Below are positions 1 through 7,727 of a stretch of DNA of 18,218 nt, one piece after another (the stretch's first letter is position 1; each line of letters begins with the position of its first letter). The DNA is from DASPWV01 sp046727855 (lineage in GTDB: Bacteria; Acidobacteriota; Vicinamibacteria; Vicinamibacterales; UBA2999). The notes under the pieces are model-generated. The model ran no database searches. It worked only from the letters and a program-made list of their open reading frames with translations, and was not told where the DNA came from. The stretch spans positions 1-18,218 of the forward strand of contig JBKPDL010000071.1 in NCBI GenBank assembly GCA_046727855.1, read 5' to 3'. The translations under genes were made by a program, and so were the position numbers.

Positions 1-14
1 CCAACGCTAATCAA

Positions 15-42
15 TTGACGGGCGGATGACAAGTGATACCAT
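15..42 (+). promoter_or_regulatory. Putative sigma-70-type promoter of the first TonB-dependent receptor gene
   Basis: TTGACG at 15-20 (five of six to the -35 consensus) is followed after 16 bases by TACCAT at 37-42 (four of six to the -10 consensus). The predicted start is about 50 bases upstream of the GTG codon at 103. No other good promoter is visible before the gene, but the window starts at base 1, so signals further upstream are not seen. The call rests on hexamer matching alone. Confidence 0.4.
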
Positions 43-102
43 CGCGCCACTCGGCAGCTTTCGTTTTCGGCTCTCGGCTCTCGGTCGGCTAAGGAGGGTC
101 CC

Positions 103-3060
103 GTGCGTCTACCTCGATTGTTGCTCCTCGGGTTCTCCATCGTCCTTGCGGCGGCGGGTTCCGCGCGCGCGCAGACGGCGACGATCATCGGCACCGTCAC
201 GGATCAAACAAAAGCCGTGCTGCCGGGCGCGACGATCACCGCAACCAACCTAGAGACGGGGGTGCCGACATCCGCGATGAGCGGACCCGCCGGAGAGTAT
301 CGACTCCAGCAGCTGCCTCCGGGAAAGTATCGCCTGCAGGCAGAGCTCGCTGGCTTCTCTAGCGTCACCGTCGCGGAGGTCGAACTGCTCGTCGGACAGA
401 ACGCGACGGTTCCTTTCGCCCTGAGCGTCGCGCAGCTCAACGAAACGCTGACTGTCACTGGCGAATCGCCGTTCGTCGACACGTCGTCGTCGCAAGTGGG
501 CGGCAACGTCGATCGCCGGCAAATGGAATCGCTGCCGCTCCAGGGCCGCAACTGGATCGAGCTCTCGAACATGGTCAAGGGCATGACCGCCAACAACATC
601 GTCAACACGCCCGGCGTGACGGACGACATGTTCCAGCTCAATCTCGACGGCCAGCAGATCACGCAGAAGATCGCGGGCTCCGGATTTGGTCAGCCGCGCT
701 TCAGCCGCGAGTCGATCGCCGAATTCCAGATCGTGACGAACCTCTTCGACATCACGCAGGGCCGTTCAGCCGGTGTGCAGGTACAGGCGATCTCCAAGTC
801 CGGGACCAACACCAACAGCGGCAGCTTCTACGGCTTCTTCCGCGACGACAAGCTCAATGCGGCCGACAAAGTCGCCAACCGAGTGCTTCCGTACTCCAAT
901 CAGCAAATCGGCGGCACGTTCGGGGGACCGATGGTGCGCGACAGGATGCATTATTTCGCGTCCTACGAGTACGAGCGCGAGCCCGGCACGTTCTTCAGTT
1001 CGCCGTCAACGCTGCCGGGACAGTCCTTCACCGTTCCGTACAAGAACGGGCAAAAGAGCTTTCTCGCGCGTGTGGACAACCAGCTCACGTCGGCACAGCG
1101 GCTGTCGATCCGCGGTTCGCGCTGGGACTGGAGCAATCCGTTCGTGCTCGGTGTCAATGGTCATCCGTCGAACGCCTCGGTGCAAACCAAGGCAGCCACC
1201 AACATCCTTGGCACGTGGTCGTATGCCGGCGCGGGCAGCAACAAGATTCACCAGCTCAAACTCGGCTACAACAACTTCGACTGGACCAATGCACCGCTGC
1301 CGGAGATGGTGGGATACCCGCAGTACGACTTCACGGGTCTCACGATCGGCGCGCCCTACAACTTCCCGCAGCACCCGCGGCAGAACAACTGGGAAAGCCG
1401 CTACGACTTGACGTGGAACAAGGGCGCGCACGACATGAAGATCGGGGTCGAGTACGTGCACGTGCAGCACTCGGGCGACTGGTACATCCAGTCGATCGGC
1501 CGCTATACGATGTCGACCGTGCCGTCAAATCTCGGAACGCTGATTCCGGCAAGCGCTGCGACGGATCCGTCGCAGTGGAACATCGCGGCGCTCAACCCAA
1601 TCGCGTCCCGCCTCGATAAGAACTACTCGTATACCGGCTGGGAAGACATCATCGACTCTCCGCGCCCGACCTATGCCGTGTGGTTCGGGGACACGTGGCG
1701 CGTGAGCAATCAGTTGACGATCAATTACGGCATCCGTTACGACGCGGACCCCAATATGGCAGCCGCGCCGAACGTGAAAGAGAACTCGATTCTCGTCGAG
1801 ACCGGCATCCCATCGGAATACGGTGAATATCGGCCCGGGGTCGTCGACTACGGATACAAGCGCAATATTCGGGACTGGCGGAACCTTGCGCCGCGCGCCG
1901 GTTTCACCTACAACGTCGGCGGCAGAAACGACTTCGTAATCCGCGGCGGCAGCGGTCTCTACTATGCGAGCCCGGTATCGAACGTGACGTTCAGTCCCGG
2001 CGTCTACAGCAACCTGATCACCGCGACGTTCCCCAACGACGGCCGTCCCGATTTCATCACCAACCCGACCAACGGCATTCCGGACGACGCGTTTCTCAAC
2101 GGCACGGTGCCGCTCCCGGCGCAGTCGCCGCGCGTGATCGTGGAAGGCTTCCGCGCGCCGCACACGTGGCAAAGCAGCATTGGCTTCCAGAAGCAGCTCA
2201 ATGCGGCGACCGGAATAGAGGCGGATCTCACGCATTACGATGAATACAACGACACGCGCAGCATCGATGCGAACCTGCGCTACGACCCGGCCACCGGCTA
2301 CAACGCGCTGGTCAGCGGCGGTCGTCCAAATCGCGCGTATGGGCAGCTGCTGGCGTTCACCTCAGACGGCCACAAGGACCAAACGCAGATCTCCACCGCA
2401 TTGACGCGGCGCCTGCGCGCCGGCTTCCAGGCGGGCATCACCTACACGCTGATGTTGGCGATGCATGACGATGGGACGCTGGGGTATACGAATCCGTCGG
2501 CGAACAATCCATTTGATTATCTGGACGGTGAGCTGGCCACCTCGACCGATTTCCAGCGCAACACGGTGCGCATATGGGCGCTCTATCAGTTGCCGTGGGG
2601 CTTCTCCACGGCCGCGTCGTATTTCTACGGTTCCGGCAACCGCTTTGCCGCGATCATCTCCGGCACGCCGTATGGCAAGACCGGCAACAACCGCTTGAAC
2701 CTGTCGAACACCGGCGGCCCGACCAACGCCATCGTCGTTCCCCAGGAGATGCTCGATCGCTGGGAAGGACCGGACGTGATCGCATCAGGCGCCGTGATCC
2801 CGCGCAACGCGCTCAAGGGACTGCCGCTACACAAAGTCGATCTGCGCCTGACCAAAGACATCCGCATCGTTGGCACGCTGCGGGCACAGTTGATTGGCGA
2901 AGTGTTCAATCTCTTCAACCGTGCCAATTACGGCAGCTACAACCTCACGCTGAGCGCGACCGGCGCGGCGCAAACGGCGTTGTTTGGGCAGCCGGCGCAG
3001 AACACCGGCAACGCGTACGTGCCAAGGCAGGCGCAGCTCGGGTTCCGACTGGCGTTTTGA
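103..3060 (+). CDS. TonB-dependent outer-membrane receptor, Oar-like, with carboxypeptidase-regulatory-like N-terminal domain
   Basis: This 985-residue protein is an outer-membrane beta-barrel transporter or adhesin-like receptor energised by TonB. Residues 1-24 form a signal peptide ending in SARAQ. Residues about 26-115 are a carboxypeptidase-regulatory-like Ig fold (GTVTDQTKAVLPGATITATN, later GEYRLQQLPPGKYRLQAELAGF). The plug domain follows (ESLPLQGRNWIELSNM), and a long barrel ends in the aromatic C-terminus LGFRLAF, typical of BAM substrates. The start is GTG at 103, chosen because AAGGAGG lies at 91-97 with five bases of spacing and the signal peptide begins there. Length is normal for the acidobacterial Oar-like family. 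The substrate cannot be told; such receptors are often tied to peptide, protein or glycan uptake. It looks monocistronic or followed only by the small membrane protein downstream. Confidence 0.92.
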   Translation: MRLPRLLLLGFSIVLAAAGSARAQTATIIGTVTDQTKAVLPGATITATNLETGVPTSAMSGPAGEYRLQQLPPGKYRLQAELAGFSSVTVAEVELLVGQNATVPFALSVAQLNETLTVTGESPFVDTSSSQVGGNVDRRQMESLPLQGRNWIELSNMVKGMTANNIVNTPGVTDDMFQLNLDGQQITQKIAGSGFGQPRFSRESIAEFQIVTNLFDITQGRSAGVQVQAISKSGTNTNSGSFYGFFRDDKLNAADKVANRVLPYSNQQIGGTFGGPMVRDRMHYFASYEYEREPGTFFSSPSTLPGQSFTVPYKNGQKSFLARVDNQLTSAQRLSIRGSRWDWSNPFVLGVNGHPSNASVQTKAATNILGTWSYAGAGSNKIHQLKLGYNNFDWTNAPLPEMVGYPQYDFTGLTIGAPYNFPQHPRQNNWESRYDLTWNKGAHDMKIGVEYVHVQHSGDWYIQSIGRYTMSTVPSNLGTLIPASAATDPSQWNIAALNPIASRLDKNYSYTGWEDIIDSPRPTYAVWFGDTWRVSNQLTINYGIRYDADPNMAAAPNVKENSILVETGIPSEYGEYRPGVVDYGYKRNIRDWRNLAPRAGFTYNVGGRNDFVIRGGSGLYYASPVSNVTFSPGVYSNLITATFPNDGRPDFITNPTNGIPDDAFLNGTVPLPAQSPRVIVEGFRAPHTWQSSIGFQKQLNAATGIEADLTHYDEYNDTRSIDANLRYDPATGYNALVSGGRPNRAYGQLLAFTSDGHKDQTQISTALTRRLRAGFQAGITYTLMLAMHDDGTLGYTNPSANNPFDYLDGELATSTDFQRNTVRIWALYQLPWGFSTAASYFYGSGNRFAAIISGTPYGKTGNNRLNLSNTGGPTNAIVVPQEMLDRWEGPDVIASGAVIPRNALKGLPLHKVDLRLTKDIRIVGTLRAQLIGEVFNLFNRANYGSYNLTLSATGAAQTALFGQPAQNTGNAYVPRQAQLGFRLAF

Positions 3061-3075
3061 TCTCATTGATGTAGC

Positions 3076-3096
3076 GGCGGACCTTCACGGTCCGCC
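3076..3096. repeat. REP-like hairpin, 8-bp perfect stem, possible terminator after the receptor gene
   Basis: GGCGGACC at 3076-3083 and GGTCCGCC at 3089-3096 are perfect reverse complements around a 5-base loop TTCAC. The hairpin begins 15 bases after the receptor stop codon. It has no T-run, so it is not a canonical intrinsic terminator. It resembles the short GGTCCGCC palindromes scattered between genes in acidobacterial genomes, and may act in transcript 3'-end formation or stability. The dispersed-repeat reading is from memory and only one copy was seen here. Confidence 0.5.
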
Positions 3097-3106
3097 CTCG
3101 CGCACC

Positions 3107-3484
3107 TTGTGGCAACCAAATAATCGCCAGTGGTGGCTCCTCGTCATCGTGGCGGTGCTCATCGTCCTCGCGTGGCCGCCCAGAGACGGCAAGAGCCTCG
3201 CGGTCACCTTCGTTAACTGGGCAGTCGACCCTTGGAACGAGTTGCCCGTCCTGCCCAGGCAACTATCCCGAGGAGAGGGCGACGATCCGGATGCCGTGTA
3301 TCAGCACGACCTCCAGGTCCAGCAGTACGACGCTCTCTATCTCAAAGGTGGGTGGACGAGAAAACGGCTGGAGCTCAAAGTCGCCCGCGATCCGTTCAAT
3401 CCGGCAACGACACGACAGGTACTAACGATGGTAGGAGTTATAACCGCCTTGGTTGTCTGGCGGTTGCGGAGGTCCGAATCTTGA
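3107..3484 (+). CDS. Small hypothetical protein with two predicted membrane segments
   Basis: This 125-residue protein belongs to no family I can name. An N-terminal hydrophobic helix (WWLLVIVAVLIVLAW, residues about 9-23) is followed by a polar middle of about 80 residues (DPWNELPVLP, GGWTRKRLELKVARDPFNPA). A second helix (VLTMVGVITALVVW, near residue 105) leads into a basic RLRRSES tail. The composition is protein-like and the frame is open to the stop at 3482-3484. The frame extends back to an ATG at 2984 inside the receptor gene, but those first residues are only a shadow of that gene. I therefore prefer TTG at 3107, just before the first helix. No Shine-Dalgarno motif precedes it and the start is uncertain. 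It may bridge or sit in the inner membrane. The next gene converges on it. Confidence 0.6.
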   Translation: MWQPNNRQWWLLVIVAVLIVLAWPPRDGKSLAVTFVNWAVDPWNELPVLPRQLSRGEGDDPDAVYQHDLQVQQYDALYLKGGWTRKRLELKVARDPFNPATTRQVLTMVGVITALVVWRLRRSES

Positions 3485-3490
3485 GATCGG

Positions 3491-3590
3491 CGATCTGGAG
3501 ATTTCGAGAAGATTTGGAGATCTCGAGATTTGCAGATCTTCAAATCTCCAGATTTTCTCCAAATCTCCAATTCTCGAGATCTCCAAATTC
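3491..3590. repeat. Degenerate GATTTGGAGATCTC repeats forming a large inverted repeat between convergent genes
   Basis: The 110 bases between the convergent stop codons at 3484 and 3595 are built from variants of GGAGATTTCGAGA and GATTTGGAGATCTCGAG and their reverse complements. A 16-bp perfect inverted repeat (ATTTGGAGATCTCGAG) lies at 3512-3527 and 3573-3588. A nested 7-bp pair AGATTTG/CAAATCT lies at 3526-3532 and 3541-3547. The patch is clearly AT-richer than its surroundings. It could serve as a bidirectional terminator, or be a dispersed intergenic repeat family, or a copy-expanded remnant. No coding potential is claimed. Confidence 0.7.
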
Positions 3591-3594
3591 GGAG

Positions 3595-4671
3595 TTACTG
3601 CGAAGTGGGAGGCGTCGTTCCCTTTATCGTGATCTTCTCGACCGTCCATGTCGAGCAGTCGCCCTTATAGATCACGTTTTCCGATTCGCAGTGCAGCTCG
3701 TGAATCAGGCAGCCAGCCTGCCCGTGGCCCTGGCTGGTTTGCGCCCATGCCACCAGGTTGCCGCCCAAATCCATCTTGTAAAGCTTGCCGTTGCCGTCGC
3801 CGCTGAACAGGTACTGCGTCGTGCCGGGTGAGACGCATACGCTCCACGGCGCGCCCATGCCGGTGATGATGCGCTGCGGATTGAGATTGGGATCGAACAC
3901 CTGAATGCGGCGGTTGCCGCGATCGGCGACGTAAATGTTGCCTTTGGCGTCGCTCGTAATCGCATGCGGCGTGTTGAACTGGTTCGGTCCGGCACCGCGC
4001 TCGCCAATGGCCGCCACCCACGAGCCGTCCTTCGACATCTTCGCGAGTCGCGAGTTGTTGTAGCCGTCGGACACAAAGATGTTGCCCTGCGTGTCCCATG
4101 TGACGTCGGTGGGACGGTTGAAGACTCCGGGCCGGGCCGGCGGCGTCTGCTCCTCCTTGTGTCCCTGTTCGGTGAACTCTTCGAGATAATCGATCGCCTC
4201 GGGCTTACGTCCGAGGACCATGACGACTCGTCCCTCGGCATTGAATTTGACCACCATGTTCGATCCTTCGTCGACCATCCATACGTTGTCGTCCTTGTCC
4301 ACTCGCACGGTGTGCGCGAACGATGACGCGTAATTGTCCGGACCCCACTGCTTTACGAACTTCAGATTGGGGTCGAACTCGAAGAGTTGCGACGCGATAG
4401 CGCCTTTGGCGTTGCCCGATGCGCCGGTGCGCGTGAACACAAAGAGATGTCCCTTCGAGTTCTTGGCAACACCTACCGCTTCGCCGATCGTGTGACCGGG
4501 TACAACCAGCGGCAACACTTCCTCAGTGAGTTGCAGACGAGGCGTGGACTTCTCGAGCGCCAACTGCTTCTGCATGGCTGCCTGCTGTTCCGGCGTTGGC
4601 CCGCGCCCCCCCTGAGCGAAGAGCGCGACACCCGACACCAACAAGAGGAACACAACCAGATAACGCTTCAC
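3595..4671 (-). CDS. Secreted NHL-repeat six-bladed propeller resembling peptidyl-alpha-hydroxyglycine alpha-amidating lyase
   Basis: This 358-residue protein has a signal peptide (MKRYLVVFLLLVSGVALFAQ) followed by NHL beta-propeller blades, for example RPTDVTWDTQGNIFVSDGY, TPHAITSDAKGNIYVADRG and HTVRVDKDDNVWMVDEGS. By eye it aligns with the PAL half of eukaryotic PAM. Proposed zinc ligands are His120 (FAHT), His236 (TPHA) and His324 (LIHE); proposed catalytic residues are Arg81 (FTRTG), Tyr204 (SDGYNNSR) and Arg251 (VADRG). PAL cleaves peptidyl-alpha-hydroxyglycine to an amidated peptide and glyoxylate. The cysteine of rat PAL in DGYCNSR is Asn here, and rat Met784 is not conserved. The start is GTG at 4671, with GAGGAGG at 4677-4683. 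The frame stays open much further upstream, but there it only shadows the receptor gene. It starts 20 bases after the upstream receptor stop, so co-transcription is very likely. The NHL fold is near certain; the enzyme activity is inferred. Confidence 0.88.
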   Translation of the reverse strand: MKRYLVVFLLLVSGVALFAQGGRGPTPEQQAAMQKQLALEKSTPRLQLTEEVLPLVVPGHTIGEAVGVAKNSKGHLFVFTRTGASGNAKGAIASQLFEFDPNLKFVKQWGPDNYASSFAHTVRVDKDDNVWMVDEGSNMVVKFNAEGRVVMVLGRKPEAIDYLEEFTEQGHKEEQTPPARPGVFNRPTDVTWDTQGNIFVSDGYNNSRLAKMSKDGSWVAAIGERGAGPNQFNTPHAITSDAKGNIYVADRGNRRIQVFDPNLNPQRIITGMGAPWSVCVSPGTTQYLFSGDGNGKLYKMDLGGNLVAWAQTSQGHGQAGCLIHELHCESENVIYKGDCSTWTVEKITIKGTTPPTSQ

Positions 4672-4691
4672 GACGGCCTCCTCTCTGCGAC

Positions 4692-7580
4692 TCAGAAATG
4701 CAGCTGCGCGCCAACGGCGAACAGCCGCCCCTGGAGGATCGAACTGGGACGATCCAGCGACCCACCGTACGTTTCCACCACACTCAGAATGCTGCTCGAG
4801 TTGAGCACGTTGAAGATGTCGAACTGCCCCAGCACTCGATAGCGGCCAATTGTGAACTTCTTTGCCAGGCGCAGATCGATCTGATTCCAGCGCTCGAGAT
4901 ATTTCGTGCCGGGCACGATGAGCGGCACCGTGACGCTCGACTGCGTCAGCGTCTGGATGATGGTCCGGTCGATGACGTAGTTGGCGTTCAGGGAAGGATC
5001 GGGAATGCGATTGAGCGCTGGATCGTACTCCGCGTCCTGTCGTGCCGTGCCTGTTGCCACACCCGGATATCCCTGCCAGCTTCCGCTCACTTGAATGCCG
5101 TACGGCAGCGGCACCGTACCTGCGAGCTTGAATTGGGTGAGGTACGGGATGTCGAGCTGACGCTGATCGCAGAAGCGCAGACTGTTTGGATCGTCCACTT
5201 CGCAGTTGACCGTGATCTGCCGGCCGATGCTCGTGCCGCCGTAGAGGTTCGCGCCCTTCACCCGCGCGGTAAAGCCGAAATCGAAACCGTTGTACCAGCG
5301 CCGGTTCACATCCGAGTTGCGGTCGATCTGTTGCACCTGCCCCAGCTTGGCGCGATTGAGGTTGTAGATCGGGATCATCTCGGAGGCATCGAGCGGGTTC
5401 GGGATCTGGACGATCGTGTAATCCTCGTGCGAAACCAGAATGTTGTCGCTCCAGAAGAGCCGATGAAACTGCCGGCGCACCCAACCGGCTGAAACCGACA
5501 TGCCGGGTCGAACTTCGCGCTGCACGCCGGCGCTGTACTCCCATTGATAGGGCCGCTTGATATCCGGATCGGGGACGCGGTTGCTCACGCCGCTGATGTT
5601 GAACGGCGTGTTCACTGGCCCGATTTCGTTGTCCTGCGCGATGTCGTCGCCGTTGGTGTCGCTCCAGTTGCGGCGATCGCTCTGGATCACCATCGGGTTG
5701 TAGATCGCGGCGAACCCCACCGTCGAGAACGCGCGCATGTACTTGCCGACGTGCATCTTGAGCGCTGTCTTGCCGTCGTCAAAGAGATCGTAGACTGCGC
5801 CAAAGCGCGGCGCGGCGTCGCGCCAGTTCGGCAGGTTTTCGATCTTGTCGAACCGGCGCGCCGGCACGAACCGTCCTGCAGGCGACTCCTGCCCCGGCAC
5901 TTCGGTATTGAAGAACTCGAAGCGAATGCCCGGCGACAGACTGAGGCGCTTGTAGGTCCACACGTCCTGCACGAACAGCCCGAGGTCGTATTTGATGTTC
6001 TCTTTTGCTCTCTGCGGCGTGTTGTAGACCATCACCGATGCCGGCTGACGCACGCCGTTGACGGTCCGGTATTCCTGATACAGATCCATGCCGCCGTTGA
6101 TTTGACGATCGTGACTGTTGCCGCCCTTCCCCAGCTGCATGCCTCCCTTGACGGCATGCGAACCGGTGACGTACGACATCGTGGCTGTAATCGTGTGGCG
6201 ATCGGGCACGCGGAAGTAATACGGACCGATCGGCGCGCCCCAGCGCTCGGTGGTTGTCCGATCCAGGCGCCCCACATGTTCGGGTTTGAAACTGGGCTGC
6301 GGCTCCTGCGTGGAATACGTCTCATCGTTCTCCGACCAGCCGCCCTCGACAAGCAACCTATCGGTAAGCGTGCCGGTGTACTTCAGCTGCGCTGTGAAAT
6401 ACCGCTTCGGGCTGCGGATGCCGCACGCTTCCTCCGCCGAGAGCGGTGGACACTCGTGGCCGCGGAACTTGACGATGCGATCGAGGTAACCGGAGACCTT
6501 GTGCTTGCCGGACATCTGGTACGTCAGACGCAGCGCGCCGCTCTTGATCACGTTGTCGTCGACAGTTGAGCGTGACAGGTCCGGCACATATGTGCGAAAG
6601 GACGGATCGAGATTGTAGAACGAATCGGTGATGGTCTGATCGACACCCCAGCGCCGGAACGTGCCGTAGAACCAGAGGCGGTCGCGGAAGACCGGACCGC
6701 CAAGTCCGAAGTTCTGATCGAAGATCCGCTCGACGCGATTCGGCGCGCGCAGGCCCGCGCCCGCGAGTTCGGACGTGAAGTTGTTGCTCTGCCAGCTGCC
6801 TGGCGTGTGCGAGATGAACACCGAGCCGCGGAACGTGTTGCTGCCGTCCTTGGGAATCATGTTCAGGCGCACGCCCGACGATTGCACCTCCGCGCCGAGC
6901 GCGCTCGTCTGATAGCTCATCTCCTCGAACATGTCCTGGTTGAAATAGTTTTGAATAGCGCCGTCGCCTTCGATGCCGTTGACGCTCATGCCATCCACTT
7001 GAATGGCGTTGTCGCGCCGGTCCGATCCGTGCACGGCCATGTAGGTCTGCTGCATTCCGGCAGTGCCGCCCACATCGGGAGCGCTCAACTGAACGCCGAG
7101 CATCGTGCCGCCAACACCCCAGATGTTGCGGCCGGTCGGCACCGATTCGAGCAGTTCGCGCGTGAGAACCTGCTGTTGAATCGGACTCTGCACGTCGACC
7201 ACCGGACTTTCTCCAGAGACGGTGACCGTCTCTTCGAGCGTGCCGACGCGCAATTCGGCATCGATCGTTGCCGTGAAGTTTGCCGGCAGCGAGATTTCCT
7301 CCCGACGTACAGTGCCGAACCCCGCGAGAGTAAATGTCAGTGAGTAGACACCGGGCCGCAGATCGACGATGCGGTACAGCCCGGCGCCGTCGGTGATGGC
7401 CGTGCGGCTCTTTTCAATCAGTGCGGGACTGGTCGCTTCGACGGTGACGCCCGGCAGGACCGCACCGGTCGCGTCTTTGACGGCACCCGTGATCACGCTC
7501 TGAGCTGCAACCGGACGACAGGTGAGGACGAGTGCGAGTGGGATGCTCGCGAGAGACACGACAATCCGGAAACTCCGCAT
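4692..7580 (-). CDS. TonB-dependent outer-membrane receptor with carboxypeptidase-regulatory-like domain
   Basis: This 962-residue protein begins with a signal peptide (residues 1 to about 27, ending PVAAQ). A carboxypeptidase-regulatory-like domain follows (VITGAVKDATGAVLPGVTVE and LYRIVDLRPGVYSLTFTLAGF), then a plug region (VLTRELLESVPTGRNIWGVG, later IQVDGMSVNGIEGDGA). A long barrel ends in FAVGAQLHF. The start at 7580 is set by AAGGAGG (7586-7592, five bases upstream) and by the signal peptide; an in-frame ATG at 7691 would add an implausible leader. The stop is 20 bases ahead of the PAL-like gene, indicating an operon, so this receptor probably imports or binds a ligand linked to that enzyme. 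It differs clearly from the first receptor in this window, so the two are not a recent duplication. The ligand is unknown. Confidence 0.92.
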   Translation of the reverse strand: MRSFRIVVSLASIPLALVLTCRPVAAQSVITGAVKDATGAVLPGVTVEATSPALIEKSRTAITDGAGLYRIVDLRPGVYSLTFTLAGFGTVRREEISLPANFTATIDAELRVGTLEETVTVSGESPVVDVQSPIQQQVLTRELLESVPTGRNIWGVGGTMLGVQLSAPDVGGTAGMQQTYMAVHGSDRRDNAIQVDGMSVNGIEGDGAIQNYFNQDMFEEMSYQTSALGAEVQSSGVRLNMIPKDGSNTFRGSVFISHTPGSWQSNNFTSELAGAGLRAPNRVERIFDQNFGLGGPVFRDRLWFYGTFRRWGVDQTITDSFYNLDPSFRTYVPDLSRSTVDDNVIKSGALRLTYQMSGKHKVSGYLDRIVKFRGHECPPLSAEEACGIRSPKRYFTAQLKYTGTLTDRLLVEGGWSENDETYSTQEPQPSFKPEHVGRLDRTTTERWGAPIGPYYFRVPDRHTITATMSYVTGSHAVKGGMQLGKGGNSHDRQINGGMDLYQEYRTVNGVRQPASVMVYNTPQRAKENIKYDLGLFVQDVWTYKRLSLSPGIRFEFFNTEVPGQESPAGRFVPARRFDKIENLPNWRDAAPRFGAVYDLFDDGKTALKMHVGKYMRAFSTVGFAAIYNPMVIQSDRRNWSDTNGDDIAQDNEIGPVNTPFNISGVSNRVPDPDIKRPYQWEYSAGVQREVRPGMSVSAGWVRRQFHRLFWSDNILVSHEDYTIVQIPNPLDASEMIPIYNLNRAKLGQVQQIDRNSDVNRRWYNGFDFGFTARVKGANLYGGTSIGRQITVNCEVDDPNSLRFCDQRQLDIPYLTQFKLAGTVPLPYGIQVSGSWQGYPGVATGTARQDAEYDPALNRIPDPSLNANYVIDRTIIQTLTQSSVTVPLIVPGTKYLERWNQIDLRLAKKFTIGRYRVLGQFDIFNVLNSSSILSVVETYGGSLDRPSSILQGRLFAVGAQLHF

Positions 7581-7662
7581 ACGGGCCTCCTTCGAAATCG
7601 CAGTTCGTTCGATCGGAACCGACGCGCGAGGGATGTGCGGAAAGACAAGCGAATTTTCGGGA

Positions 7663-7691
7663 ACGCTACGCCCGGTGTTGTAAGGAGTCAA
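7663..7691 (-). promoter_or_regulatory. Possible promoter for the receptor/PAL-like operon
   Basis: Read on the minus strand, TTGACT (complement of 7686-7691) and TAGCGT (complement of 7663-7668) are separated by 17 bases. The -35 box matches five of six and the -10 box only three of six. It lies in the 147-base gap between the stop at 7728 and the receptor start at 7580. This would allow independent expression of the receptor and PAL-like genes. The evidence is weak, because transcription may simply continue from the gene upstream. Confidence 0.28.
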
Positions 7692-7727
7692 GAAGAATGA
7701 CCGGGCTGAGATTTACGCGCGAGGCGG

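Noticed and set aside
1525..2235. Open minus-strand frame of 236 codons inside the first receptor gene
   Set aside because: It is antisense to a firm coding region with no domain or start signal.
4596..5492. Open plus-strand frame of 298 codons
   Set aside because: It is antisense to the receptor and PAL-like genes and shows no recognisable domain or ribosome-binding site.
4672..5544. Long minus-strand extension that would make the PAL-like protein 649 residues
   Set aside because: The extra N-terminal part is a frame-shifted reading of the receptor gene. The GTG at 4671 has a good ribosome-binding site and begins a signal peptide.
5544..6569. Open plus-strand frame of 341 codons across the second receptor
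   Set aside because: It is antisense to a well-supported receptor gene, His/Arg/Val-rich with no domain, and typical of GC-rich shadow frames.
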